A program made the position numbers and the translations under genes. A model generated the notes under the pieces. That model saw only the letters and a list, made by a program, of their open reading frames with translations, searched no databases and was not told the DNA's origin. Of a DNA stretch of 64,000 nt, positions 9,058 to 17,565 are shown piece after piece. The stretch's first letter is position 1. Every line of letters begins with the position of its first letter. Source of the stretch: Massilia pinisoli (GTDB taxonomy: Bacteria; Pseudomonadota; Gammaproteobacteria; Burkholderiales; Burkholderiaceae_D); NCBI RefSeq assembly GCF_024753285.1, contig NZ_JANUGW010000009.1:62001-126000 (forward strand), in the 5' to 3' direction.

Positions 9058-11346
9058 TCAGCCTGCCGCGAAGCCGATGTGCCCGGCCGGCGTGACCTTC
9101 GCATAGGTGCCATAGGCGCCTAGGCGCAATGCCATGTCGTTGAACACGACACCCTGGGGCGAGATTCCGGCATGGTTCAGCCGTTTGATCGATTCGTTGA
9201 TCTCGGATTCGTTCGTGTGGCCGGCGCGCGCCACGATGAACACGGTGCCGGCGTGTCCGCCGACGATCAGGGCGTCTGCGACGTCGAGCAGTGGCGGCGG
9301 ATCGAGCAGCACGAGGTCGTAGTGGGCCGCGACCTGTTGCAGCAGCCCGGCGAAATTCAAGTGTAGGAGAAACTCGGATCGGTTCGGCGGCAGCTCGCCC
9401 GTCGGGATGAAGTCGAGGTTTTCCACGACGTCGTGATGGATCACCTCGTCGATCGCGGCTTGGCCAAGAATGGCACGCGACAGACCCGGATCGCGGCCGA
9501 TGCCGAAATAGCGGTGCAGCTGGCCGTTGCGCAGGTCCGCATCGATCAACAGTACGCGTTTGCCGCTCGCCGCCATCACGGCCGCGAAATTGGCGGACAC
9601 GAACGACTTGCCGAGGCCGCGCGTTGGCCCTGCGAACATGACGATGTTGTTCCGGAAGTGGGGCATGGCAAACAAGAGCGCGGCACGGAAGCTGCGCAAG
9701 CTTTCGATGGCGGCATCTTCCGGGATAACCTGGGCGAGCAGCGGCAACGCGCCGTCGTCGCCTCGCGCCTTGCGCATCAGCTTGTCCTGGTGGACGCTGT
9801 GCGGAATCGTCGCGTAGACGACCCGCGCACGCAGGAGGCGCTCGATGGCCTGCGGATCGTCGATCCCGCCCGCCATTGCCTTGCGCGTGAACGCGATCAG
9901 CGTGCCGAGGAACAGGCCGGTGACGACGGCAAGCGCGACGATCAGCGGCCGATTCGGCTTGATCGGCTTTTCCGGTGCGATCGGGGCGTCGACCATGCGT
10001 ACGTTGCTGACCCGGGCCACGGAGATCAGGCGCAGCTGCTGCGCCGTGTTCGACAAGGCCGTGTACAGGTCGGTATTGACCTTGATGTCGCGGGTGAGCC
10101 GGGCTTCGTCCTGTTCGAGTACGGGCAAGTCCTTGATGCGCACGTTGACCTGATCGATCTCGGCATCGACTTCCCTGATCTGGCGGTTGATCGCGGCGAC
10201 GATCGGGTGATCTTCCGTGAAACGCGCCAGCAACTCCGTCTTTTTTTGGATCAGATCCATGCGCCGCCCACGTGCCGCCCCGGCCTGGGCAAGGCTCATC
10301 CGCGCCTCCTCCTGCAGGTCGACCGTACCGTGGGCGTTCCGGAACTGGTTGTAACGGTCTTCCGCCTGTTCCAGCTGGCGCTTCAGGGTGGGCAACTGCT
10401 GGTTGAGGAAAGCGAGCGACTTTTCCGCCTCCTCCGTCTTGCGTGCCAGGTTCTGGCGCATGTATTCCCGGCCGATCTCGCTCAGCACCGCGTACGTCCG
10501 GCGCGCGTTCTCGCCCTGCAGCTTGACTTCGATGATGCCCGACTGCTTGCCCTGTTCGGTGATCACGAGCGCGTTCTGGATCGCTTCGATCATGGCGAGG
10601 CGCGACATGCGACGAAGGCGGAAACGACCTCCGGGGTTCGCGGCCAGCCGGCCGACCTTCAGCTCGATCACCCCGGCAGGGGTCGGTACGCGATAGCGCA
10701 CGCCCACTTCGCCGTCGAACATGATCCGCTGGCCGCCGCCGGAAAACCGGAAACGGTTCTGGCCGAGTGCCGTCAAGGTGAATTCGCGTCCCAGCCACGC
10801 GTCGGGCACGTCGAACAGCGACACGTCGGCCTTTTCGCTGCCCCACACATAGCCTCCGTAGCCGAGCAGGCCCGGCGTCGACAGAGCTTGGCCGTTCTGG
10901 TTGGCGAACCAGAATCCGGCAACGGGGAAGTATTTGGGTCGCACATCGATGTACAGCTGCAGGTTGTCGACCGCCCGCGACACGACCATGCGCGACCGCA
11001 GCAGCTCCATCTCGGCGATGGCCGCCTTCTTCGTCTCGAACAGTGAGGACGCCTCGGAGAGAATGTTCTTCGACGCGTTCGGGCTTTCTTCCTCCACGTG
11101 GATCATGAGGTCGGCCTCGAACACGGGCTTGGCGACCAGCGCATACAGCACCGCCGCCAGGGTGACGAATGCCGTGATGCTGCCGATCAGCCACCGGCTG
11201 TCGTACAGCGTGTTCAGGTAACCCTTCAGGTTGAACGCGGGCTCATCGCTCGCGGCGTCGACGACGCTCGGGTCGAACGGCACGCCGAGGAAAGGCGGCT
11301 GGGAACGAACGGTTGACAGGGCGTGCGGCACACCGTGGGTACTCAT
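9058..11346 (-). CDS. Wzc-type polysaccharide co-polymerase / BY-kinase
   Basis: A 762-residue inner-membrane protein that should control chain length and export of the polysaccharide with the Wza-type protein. The Wzz domain (LKGYLNTLYDSRWLIGSITAFV, first membrane segment near residue 40) is followed by a long periplasmic coiled coil (about residues 240-440), a second membrane segment (LIVALAVVTGLFLGTLIAF, about 478) and a cytoplasmic kinase domain with Walker A GPTRGLGKS (about 568), Walker A' VLLIDADLRNG and Walker B LVLLDPPPLLD. The Tyr-rich C-terminal tail of classical BY-kinases is short here, with only two Tyr (GAYGTYAK). The start at 11346 follows CGGAGCG. Confidence 0.93.
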   Translation of the reverse strand: MSTHGVPHALSTVRSQPPFLGVPFDPSVVDAASDEPAFNLKGYLNTLYDSRWLIGSITAFVTLAAVLYALVAKPVFEADLMIHVEEESPNASKNILSEASSLFETKKAAIAEMELLRSRMVVSRAVDNLQLYIDVRPKYFPVAGFWFANQNGQALSTPGLLGYGGYVWGSEKADVSLFDVPDAWLGREFTLTALGQNRFRFSGGGQRIMFDGEVGVRYRVPTPAGVIELKVGRLAANPGGRFRLRRMSRLAMIEAIQNALVITEQGKQSGIIEVKLQGENARRTYAVLSEIGREYMRQNLARKTEEAEKSLAFLNQQLPTLKRQLEQAEDRYNQFRNAHGTVDLQEEARMSLAQAGAARGRRMDLIQKKTELLARFTEDHPIVAAINRQIREVDAEIDQVNVRIKDLPVLEQDEARLTRDIKVNTDLYTALSNTAQQLRLISVARVSNVRMVDAPIAPEKPIKPNRPLIVALAVVTGLFLGTLIAFTRKAMAGGIDDPQAIERLLRARVVYATIPHSVHQDKLMRKARGDDGALPLLAQVIPEDAAIESLRSFRAALLFAMPHFRNNIVMFAGPTRGLGKSFVSANFAAVMAASGKRVLLIDADLRNGQLHRYFGIGRDPGLSRAILGQAAIDEVIHHDVVENLDFIPTGELPPNRSEFLLHLNFAGLLQQVAAHYDLVLLDPPPLLDVADALIVGGHAGTVFIVARAGHTNESEINESIKRLNHAGISPQGVVFNDMALRLGAYGTYAKVTPAGHIGFAAG

Positions 11347-11407
11347 GGAATCGCTCCGTAGGTCGGTGCATGCGGACACATGCTGAAAAGGCGTAAAGCC
11401 CGGCGTA

Positions 11408-12607
11408 TCAGGGTCGGCTGGCCGCGCTCACCGCCGACGTCAGCGCGCCAGGGAACAACAGGCTCAGGTTGCGGTTCCAGTTCGCCAGCGGCGTGGCCGC
11501 CACGTACACGATGTCCTTCGGCTGCAGTTCGAATGCTTCGGCCATCGCCAGCGAACCTGCGATGCGTGCGTCGAGCTGGAACACGCGCGTGCGCTGCGGC
11601 GTCTTGCGCACCACATAAACCTGACGCGCGTCACCGCTCAACGGACTGATGCCGCCGCTCTCCCCCAACGCTTCGTTGAGCGTCAGGCGCCCGTCGTGCA
11701 TGGTCAGCGCCTTGGGGGTCACGACCTCACCGGACACGAAGACCTTGCTTTCGTCGCGCGAGTGTACGCGCACGACGTCGCCCGGTGCGAGCATGACGAG
11801 ACCCGGGTTGATGTCTTTCTGGACGAGATCGCGCAGGTTGATCGCGTAATGCGCCTTGCCACGCTCCAGCTCGATACGGCTCTGGTCGGCCATGGGCAGC
11901 AGGCCGCCTGCGCGGTTGATGGCTTCGACCAGCGTCATCGGAATGTCGTTGATGGCTTGCAGGCCCGGCGACTTGACCTCGCCGTCGATGTACACGCGCT
12001 TGCTGCGGTAGGCTTGCACGCGCAGCGTCACGTTCGGGTGGGCGAGGTATCGGGCGAGGCGCGACGTCAGCAGTGCGCGTGCCTGTTCTTCGGTGAGTCC
12101 CTCGACGGTCAGCAGGCCCGCGAGCGGGAACTGGATGCGGCCCTGGCGATCGACAACGAAGCCTTGCGGCGCCGCGTTCGCGCTCGCCGCCGCCGCAGCG
12201 GACACGGCCGGATCGGAATTGGCCGATGTGACGAGGCCCCCCGTCAGTTCGGGATGGTCCCATACGACGATGGCGAGGATGTCGCCGCCGCCGATCGCGT
12301 AGGCCGGCGGATTCGGTACCAGCAGCTGTTCGAGATCCTCGTTGGCGCGGACCTGGTGTTGCTGGCGCTCCTCGGCGATCAGCTGTTCGGTGATCATTTC
12401 CGTGGGCGGAGCGGGGTCATCGGCGCCGGCGTGGTCCGGCGAACGGAAATGGATGGCCGGCGCGCAGCCCGCCAGCAAGCCACCGGACAACCATGGCAGG
12501 ACAAGCAATGCTCCCGCAAGCAGCATCGACATCCATGCGCGCGCGCCCGCCCGCACCGGCGCGGCACGGCGTGACCGTCTTAGAAATTGAGTGATGGAAG
12601 CATGCAT
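11408..12607 (-). CDS. Wza-type polysaccharide export outer-membrane lipoprotein
   Basis: A 399-residue secreted lipoprotein forming the outer-membrane exit channel for the polysaccharide. An N-terminal hydrophobic stretch ends in the lipobox LLAGC (Cys48), preceded by a basic region. The poly_export domain (YAIGGGDILAIVVWDHPELT, then QGRIQFPLAGLLTVEGLTE) is followed by SLBB repeats (VYIDGEVKSPGLQ and VFVSGEVVTPKALTM). Two thirds through, INLRDLVQKDINPGLVMLAPGDVVRV links the repeats. It lies 61 nt upstream of the Wzc-type gene and is almost certainly co-transcribed with it. The signal region is long (47 residues); an internal Met at residue 26 is an alternative start. Confidence 0.93.
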   Translation of the reverse strand: MHASITQFLRRSRRAAPVRAGARAWMSMLLAGALLVLPWLSGGLLAGCAPAIHFRSPDHAGADDPAPPTEMITEQLIAEERQQHQVRANEDLEQLLVPNPPAYAIGGGDILAIVVWDHPELTGGLVTSANSDPAVSAAAAASANAAPQGFVVDRQGRIQFPLAGLLTVEGLTEEQARALLTSRLARYLAHPNVTLRVQAYRSKRVYIDGEVKSPGLQAINDIPMTLVEAINRAGGLLPMADQSRIELERGKAHYAINLRDLVQKDINPGLVMLAPGDVVRVHSRDESKVFVSGEVVTPKALTMHDGRLTLNEALGESGGISPLSGDARQVYVVRKTPQRTRVFQLDARIAGSLAMAEAFELQPKDIVYVAATPLANWNRNLSLLFPGALTSAVSAASRP

Positions 12608-12729
12608 GTGTCGCCTGTCGAGTGAGCCGCCAGCCTCTGGCGATCAGAGTCAGCGTAAGCCGCTCAACCGACGGGACTTTGGCGCACGTCAAGCACCACG
12701 CATAGGTCGACCACTTGTGCCGACGGTCG

Positions 12730-14757
12730 TCAGCGCATCTCTTCCAGCAGGCGCAGGGCGCCGGCGAAGCGCCACACGCGCCGCAGTTCCACGACGTCGT
12801 AATGCGCGGCGACGTTCGGCGGAAAGGCAGAGTAACGCGCGTTCAGGCGCACGATGCGGCGCACGAACTCGTCGACGTCGGCGCGGCCGCTCGACCGCAG
12901 GATGGTGACGTCCTCGACGGTGCCGTCGCTGCGGATCGCCACGCTGACGATGGGGTCGGTGCGCACGACGTCGGTCGCCAGCTGGGCTTCGCTCAGGACC
13001 GCGTTGCGTTCGATCTTTTCGCGCACGCTGTCCACGTACATGCGTAGCGGGACGTCGCGGCGCACGGCCTCCGCAAGCGCACGCCGGACGGCGCGTGCCG
13101 CGTCCTCCGCGGGACGCACCGCTTGCGGGACGGCTTTCAGGATATCGATCCCGCGCATCATCTCGCGCGCCCGCGAGGCCATGTCGCTGCCCAGCGCGGC
13201 ACGCGGGAGCGTGCCGGTGCCACGCCCTGCCCCGTCGCCGTCGACCGCGGCCGTGCCGGCGCGGGCCGGGCTCGCCGGCTCCCCGGCCTGGCGCGCGCCG
13301 TCGTCGGCCTGGCCGGCGCGTGCCTGACGCAGCCGCTCTTCGTCCGCCTGCCGCGCACGGGCCTGGTCGGCCAGTTGTTGGCGGACGGCTTCCTCTGCGC
13401 GACGCTGCTCGGCCAACTGCTGGACGCGCGCCTGTTCCTGACGAGCGCGCTCCTGCTCGGCCTGCTGCAGGCGCCGCTGCTCGGCCAACTGTTGTGTGCG
13501 CGCCAGCTCGACTTGGCGCAGACGCTGCTGCTCTGCCAGCTGCTGTGCCCGCTGCTGCTCGGCTTGCTGCAAACGCTGCTGCTCTGCCAGTTGTTGCGCC
13601 CGCTCCTGCTCGGCTTGCTGCAGACGCTGCTGCTCTGCCAGCTGCTGTGCCCGCTCCTGCTCGGCTTGCTGCAGACGCTGCTGCTCTGCCAGCTGCTGTG
13701 CCCGCCGCTGCTCGCCCTGCTGAATGCGCCGCTGTTCTGCCAGTTGTTGTGCGCGCGCCTGCTCCAGACGTTGCTGCTCAGCCAGTTGCTGTGCCCGCTC
13801 CTGCTCTGCCTGCTGCATCCGTTGCTGATCGGCGAGCCGCTGGGCACGTTCCTGCTCAGCCCTTTGCTGCCGTCGCTGCTCGGCCAACTGCCGGGCGCGC
13901 TCCTGTTCGGCCTGGCGCTCCGCTTCCTGACGCGCGCGCGCCTGCGCGTCTTCGGCGGCACGCTGCGCGGCGAGCCCCGCCTCGAATTGCTCGGACTGTT
14001 CCGCGAGCTGCCGTCGTTGCTCTTGGGCGTCCCCGCGCAGCCGGTCCTCCGCGTCGGCTCGCAGCCGGGCGTCGTCCGCTTCACGCTGCCGGATGCGGTC
14101 ACGCTCGCGTTCGTCCGCCAGACGGGCTCTCTCGGCCTGTGCCTCGTCCCCGGTCGCCGTGTCGTCGGCGCCGGACTTCTCCGTCGCCGGAGATTCCTCC
14201 GCACGGGCGGGCGGCTCCGGAGCGGGATCGGGTTCCACGGCCGGAAGCGGGATCTCGAACGTCGTCGGCCGCTGCGCTTCCTGTGCGATCACGCGTGTGT
14301 GCAAGCCATCGGCCACGCGCGGCGCCGGCGCCTTGCGGCGGCGTTTTGCCGGCCGCCGCGGTGGCGGTGCGGGCGCGGGCGGCGCCGGAGCCGGCGCAGG
14401 CACGACGGGATCGACGAGCCTGAAGCCGTGATGCGGCACATTCGGCGGCGCATCCGGCCGCGCCTGCGCCAACGGCATGGGCGCGGCCGCCGCCGGCGCA
14501 GGTGCCGGTGAGCCGGGTGCGGCCGTGATCGGCGCTGGAGGCTGGGGTGCCGGCGCAAGCGGCACGGGAACCACGGCAGGGGGCGGTGCCAACCGTATCG
14601 CGATCGGCGCCCCGGGACCGGGACGCAGGCCGGGAATGCCGAACTGTAGCGACAGCACGAGGCCGTGCAACAGCAGGGACACCAGTACACCCATCGCGAG
14701 CCGGCGCTGGGAGGCGTCCATGGACGGTACGGGTCGTGCCGCGGTGGCGTTGGGCAT
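12730..14757 (-). CDS. TonB-like protein with long Gln/Arg-rich repeat
   Basis: A 675-residue envelope protein. A signal-anchor segment (about residues 21-40, MGVLVSLLLHGLVLSLQF) is followed by a Pro/Ala-rich stretch (about 45-150), a charged region, and about 150 residues of predicted coiled coil built from a 17-residue unit of the type RAQQLAEQQRLQQAEQE. The last 100 residues (SVREKIERNAVLSEAQLATD, then VVRTDPIVSVAIRSDGTVED) have the TonB C-terminal fold pattern. TonB proteins carry proton-motive energy to outer-membrane proteins; here it sits directly upstream of the Wza-type gene, suggesting a role in the same export process. That role is inferred. Start 14757 has no strong ribosome site; 14721 is the alternative. 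Confidence 0.8.
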   Translation of the reverse strand: MPNATAARPVPSMDASQRRLAMGVLVSLLLHGLVLSLQFGIPGLRPGPGAPIAIRLAPPPAVVPVPLAPAPQPPAPITAAPGSPAPAPAAAAPMPLAQARPDAPPNVPHHGFRLVDPVVPAPAPAPPAPAPPPRRPAKRRRKAPAPRVADGLHTRVIAQEAQRPTTFEIPLPAVEPDPAPEPPARAEESPATEKSGADDTATGDEAQAERARLADERERDRIRQREADDARLRADAEDRLRGDAQEQRRQLAEQSEQFEAGLAAQRAAEDAQARARQEAERQAEQERARQLAEQRRQQRAEQERAQRLADQQRMQQAEQERAQQLAEQQRLEQARAQQLAEQRRIQQGEQRRAQQLAEQQRLQQAEQERAQQLAEQQRLQQAEQERAQQLAEQQRLQQAEQQRAQQLAEQQRLRQVELARTQQLAEQRRLQQAEQERARQEQARVQQLAEQRRAEEAVRQQLADQARARQADEERLRQARAGQADDGARQAGEPASPARAGTAAVDGDGAGRGTGTLPRAALGSDMASRAREMMRGIDILKAVPQAVRPAEDAARAVRRALAEAVRRDVPLRMYVDSVREKIERNAVLSEAQLATDVVRTDPIVSVAIRSDGTVEDVTILRSSGRADVDEFVRRIVRLNARYSAFPPNVAAHYDVVELRRVWRFAGALRLLEEMR
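13523..13726 (-). repeat. four near-identical 51-bp tandem repeats inside the TonB-like gene
   Basis: The string cgctgctgctctgccag recurs at 13523, 13574, 13625 and 13676, exactly 51 bp apart, and each unit codes for one 17-residue copy of the Gln-rich coiled coil. Degenerate units extend the array to roughly 13380-13880. Because units are nearly identical in DNA as well as protein, the array probably grew by recent slippage or recombination and may vary in copy number. Confidence 0.88.
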
Positions 14758-14923
14758 GCTGGTCGTGGACGTCAGGAATGGCGAACGGAACGTTGCCTGA
14801 TTGATAGCACAGCTTACACTCGGCAGTAAAGTGGCCGCGCACGAATGGGGCCGCGCACGGTTCGGAACGTTGTTCGTAATCCCCGGCTACAATGATTTTG
14901 ACCGATCAGCCCAGAGGTTCTGT

Positions 14924-16225
14924 ATGTCGCCAGGATTTATTTTCGCCACCGGTATCGAAAACAGTATTCCGACGATTAATAACGGTCGCGTGCGGATGGA
15001 CGAAATGGAAAAGTGCGGCCACTACACCCACTGGCGCACGGATTTCGATCTGGTGCAGGAACTCGGTCTGAAAGTCCTGCGCTACGGTCCCCCCTTACAC
15101 AAGACCTGGCTCGGTCCCAAGCGCTATGACTGGGAATTCGCGGACCTCTCGCTCAACGACCTGCGCCAGCGCAATATCGCATCGATCGTCGACCTGTGCC
15201 ACTTCGGCGTGCCCGACTGGATCGGGAATTTCCAGAACCCTGATTTTCCCGAGCTGTTCGCCGATTATGCCGGCACGTTCGCGCGTCGCTATCCGTGGCT
15301 GCAGTTGTACACGCCCATCAACGAGATGTCGATCTGCGCCCTCTTTTCCGCGCTGTACGGCTGGTGGAACGAACAGATGACGACGGACCGCGCGTTCGTC
15401 ACCGCGACGAAGAACCTCGTCAAGGCCAATATTTTGGCCATGCATGCCATCCTGCAAGTACGGCCGGACGCGCTGTTCATCCAGAGCGAATCGACGGAGT
15501 ATTTTCACGCAGAAAGCCCCTCCGCGATCGGTCCCGCCGAACTCTACAACTCCCGCCGCTTCCTGTCGCTGGACCTGAACTACGGCCGGCGCGTCGATTC
15601 GGAAATGTACGAGTACATGATGGACAACGGGATGACGCGGGACGAGTATCACTTCTTCCTGAACAATAATCTGAAGCACCACTGCATCATGGGCAACGAT
15701 TATTACCAGACGAACGAGCACTACGTGTCTGCGGATGGATTGACGCGCGCGGCCGGCGAGATCTTCGGCTATGCGGTCATCACGCACCAGTACTACAACC
15801 GCTACCGCTTGCCCGTGATGCACACGGAAACGAATCTGTCGGAAGGGCCGCGCGGCGACGAAGCCGTCAACTGGTTGCGCAAGGAATGGGCCAATGTCCT
15901 GCGCGTGCGCAACAACGGCGTGCCGCTGGTGGGCTTCACATGGTATTCGCTCACAGACCAGGTCGATTGGGACACCGCGCTGCGCGAAAATAACGGCAAC
16001 GTGAATGCGCTGGGCTTGTTCGACCTCGACCGCAAGATCCGTCCCGTCGGCATTGCTTACAAGGAACTCGTGCGCGCCTGGATGGAAGTGCTGCCGACGC
16101 AGAGCGTCTGCCTGCAAGTGCCGATCGTGATGCCGCACGAATTCCAGCGCCACGTGCCGCCGCCCAGCGGCTGGCCCTTCGACGAGGACGCGACCATGGC
16201 CCCACGCACCGAAGAGAGCGAGTGA
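14924..16225 (+). CDS. GH1-like family glycoside hydrolase
   Basis: A 433-residue cytoplasmic-looking TIM-barrel glycosidase without a signal peptide. The barrel pattern of clan GH-A is visible: WRTDFDLVQELGLKVLRYG, DLCHFGVPDW, YTPINEMS with the likely acid/base Glu134, HTETN with the likely nucleophile Glu302, and GFTWYSLTDQVDW near the end. It is a distant GH1 relative, with PINEM replacing the usual TFNEP, so the substrate is open. The ATG at 14924 follows AGAGG at 14913-14917; an in-frame ATG at 14801 is less likely. It is divergent from the TonB-like gene and could process intermediates of the neighbouring polysaccharide, though that link is speculative. Confidence 0.8.
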   Translation: MSPGFIFATGIENSIPTINNGRVRMDEMEKCGHYTHWRTDFDLVQELGLKVLRYGPPLHKTWLGPKRYDWEFADLSLNDLRQRNIASIVDLCHFGVPDWIGNFQNPDFPELFADYAGTFARRYPWLQLYTPINEMSICALFSALYGWWNEQMTTDRAFVTATKNLVKANILAMHAILQVRPDALFIQSESTEYFHAESPSAIGPAELYNSRRFLSLDLNYGRRVDSEMYEYMMDNGMTRDEYHFFLNNNLKHHCIMGNDYYQTNEHYVSADGLTRAAGEIFGYAVITHQYYNRYRLPVMHTETNLSEGPRGDEAVNWLRKEWANVLRVRNNGVPLVGFTWYSLTDQVDWDTALRENNGNVNALGLFDLDRKIRPVGIAYKELVRAWMEVLPTQSVCLQVPIVMPHEFQRHVPPPSGWPFDEDATMAPRTEESE

Positions 16226-16251
16226 TCGATCGAGAGCACGGTGCGGCGCGC

Positions 16252-17205
16252 TCAGCGCTCGCTGGGCGTGAACGTGTACGTGTCGCCGTGCGCGAGGAAG
16301 ACGACCTGCCGCTCGAGCCCGGCGTCCTTCACTTCGCGCGCGAAATCCGACAGGGGAGACTTGAACACGTCGTAGTCGTCGAAATGGATGGGAATCGCTT
16401 TTTTCGGCTGGACGATCTGCATGAGCTTGACCCCGTCCTTGCCGTCCATCGTCACCTTGAACACGCCCAGGATGCGCGTCCCGCCCAGGTGCAGCAGGGC
16501 AAGATCGACGTCGGGGAAACGCTGCGGAATCGCCTTCAGGTCGTCGTAAATCAATGTGTCGCCGCTGATGTACATCCGATGGCTCGGCGCCGCCAGATTC
16601 GGGCCGAAGTCGAGCACCGCGCCCATGACGGGCGGCAGCAGGAGTTGCATGCCGGCCTTGCCGTGGCGTCCCGGCGCTGCCGAGATACGCAGTCGCGCCT
16701 CGCCTTTTTCGACGTCGATGCGGTCCCACGTCGACAGCCCGAAGGTGCGCTTGAAGCCGATGCGTTTGAGGTGCTCGGCGGCTTCTTTCGTCGTGACGAT
16801 GGGGATGTTCTTGTCGAGCTTCTCTTGCGCGAGCTTGTCGAAGTGATCATCGTGGAAATGCGACAGCAGCACGAGGTCGATTGGCGGCAATTGTTCGAGC
16901 CCCAAGGCGGGATTCGTGAGGCGCTCGGATGTGATGCCGTACCCGAGATGCACGTCTTCGCCCTTGTGCAGGAAGTTGGGGTCCGTGAGGATCGTGAAGC
17001 CCTGGTAGTGGATCAGCACCGTCGCGGTGCCGATGAACTGTACGGTACCATTGGGCCCGGGCGGCGTGCCCGCGTCCGGCGACCGCAGCCTGAGCGCGAG
17101 AACGGCAGGAGTTGGCGGCGCCGCATGCACGCTTGTGGGGACGCAAGTCGACAGGATCATCGTCGTCATCACGACCGCACGTCCGAGCATCCGGTACCAC
17201 GTCAT
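16252..17205 (-). CDS. secreted metallo-beta-lactamase-fold hydrolase (UlaG/RomA-like)
   Basis: A 317-residue protein with a signal peptide (about residues 1-30, ending SVHAAPP) and a metallo-beta-lactamase fold of the UlaG/NAPE-PLD-like branch. VQFIGTATVLIHYQGFTILTDP, then LLSHFHDDHFD (HxHxDH metal ligands), a central Gly/His region, MYISGDTLIYDD and HFDDYDVFKSP complete the five-motif pattern. Substrates of these enzymes vary and cannot be assigned here. The ATG at 17205 is fixed by GAGGAGG immediately upstream; a longer frame from 17268 lacks such a site. It is transcribed towards the GH1-like gene and away from nothing obvious, so it looks like an independent unit. Confidence 0.85.
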   Translation of the reverse strand: MTWYRMLGRAVVMTTMILSTCVPTSVHAAPPTPAVLALRLRSPDAGTPPGPNGTVQFIGTATVLIHYQGFTILTDPNFLHKGEDVHLGYGITSERLTNPALGLEQLPPIDLVLLSHFHDDHFDKLAQEKLDKNIPIVTTKEAAEHLKRIGFKRTFGLSTWDRIDVEKGEARLRISAAPGRHGKAGMQLLLPPVMGAVLDFGPNLAAPSHRMYISGDTLIYDDLKAIPQRFPDVDLALLHLGGTRILGVFKVTMDGKDGVKLMQIVQPKKAIPIHFDDYDVFKSPLSDFAREVKDAGLERQVVFLAHGDTYTFTPSER

Positions 17206-17283
17206 GTCGCCTCCTCGCCAATGTCGAGCAAGGCTAGCATGGGCCCGAGGTCGACGGCCGCACGACACGACGAGGAAGATGGA

Positions 17284-17360
<77 letters not shown>

Positions 17361-17396
17361 TTTGAGGACCGTACGGCAGTACGGCCCAGAAATGAA

Positions 17397-17422
17397 AACG
17401 GGCCGTCGGCGACAGCCCGTTT
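17397..17422 (-). terminator. hairpin between the two tRNA genes
   Basis: AAACGGGC (17397-17404) can pair with GCCCGTTT (17415-17422) across an 11-nt loop. The reverse strand ends in TTT after the stem. It lies between tRNA-Pro and tRNA-Arg and may be a weak terminator or a processing hairpin. Confidence 0.45.
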
Positions 17423-17431
17423 GCGAAACGG

Positions 17432-17508
17432 TGGTCGGAGTACAAGGATTCGAACCTTGGACCCCCTGCTCCCAAAGCAGGTGCGCTACCGGGCTGCGCT
17501 ACACTCCG
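17432..17508 (-). tRNA. tRNA-Pro (anticodon UGG)
   Basis: A 77-nt cloverleaf on the reverse strand: acceptor CGGAGTG with the 3' strand TACTCCG, D arm GCGCAGCCCGGTAGCGC, anticodon stem CCTGC/GCAGG enclosing TTTGGGA with anticodon TGG, and T arm CAAGG-TTCGAAT-CCTTG. Discriminator A and an encoded CCA end follow. It lies 71 nt upstream of tRNA-Arg on the same strand. Confidence 0.97.
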
Positions 17509-17565
17509 ATTGGACGATCATACCCCGCCGGGAGGGCAGCGTCAATGAAGCCTCCCGCCGATCGA

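Noticed and set aside
13380..13880. Tandem repeat considered as a CRISPR array
   Set aside because: The 51-bp units are contiguous with no spacers, and each is a 17-codon in-frame unit of the TonB-like protein.
13095..14511. Long forward-strand frames opposite the TonB-like gene, one rich in Leu
   Set aside because: They are shadows of the Gln-rich repeat (CTG/CAG symmetry). The Leu-rich frame looks like a membrane protein only because the reverse strand codes for Gln.
14861..14893. TACAAT at 14888 as a promoter for the GH1-like gene
   Set aside because: The -10 is good but I see no -35 at a fitting distance, so I did not list it as a promoter.
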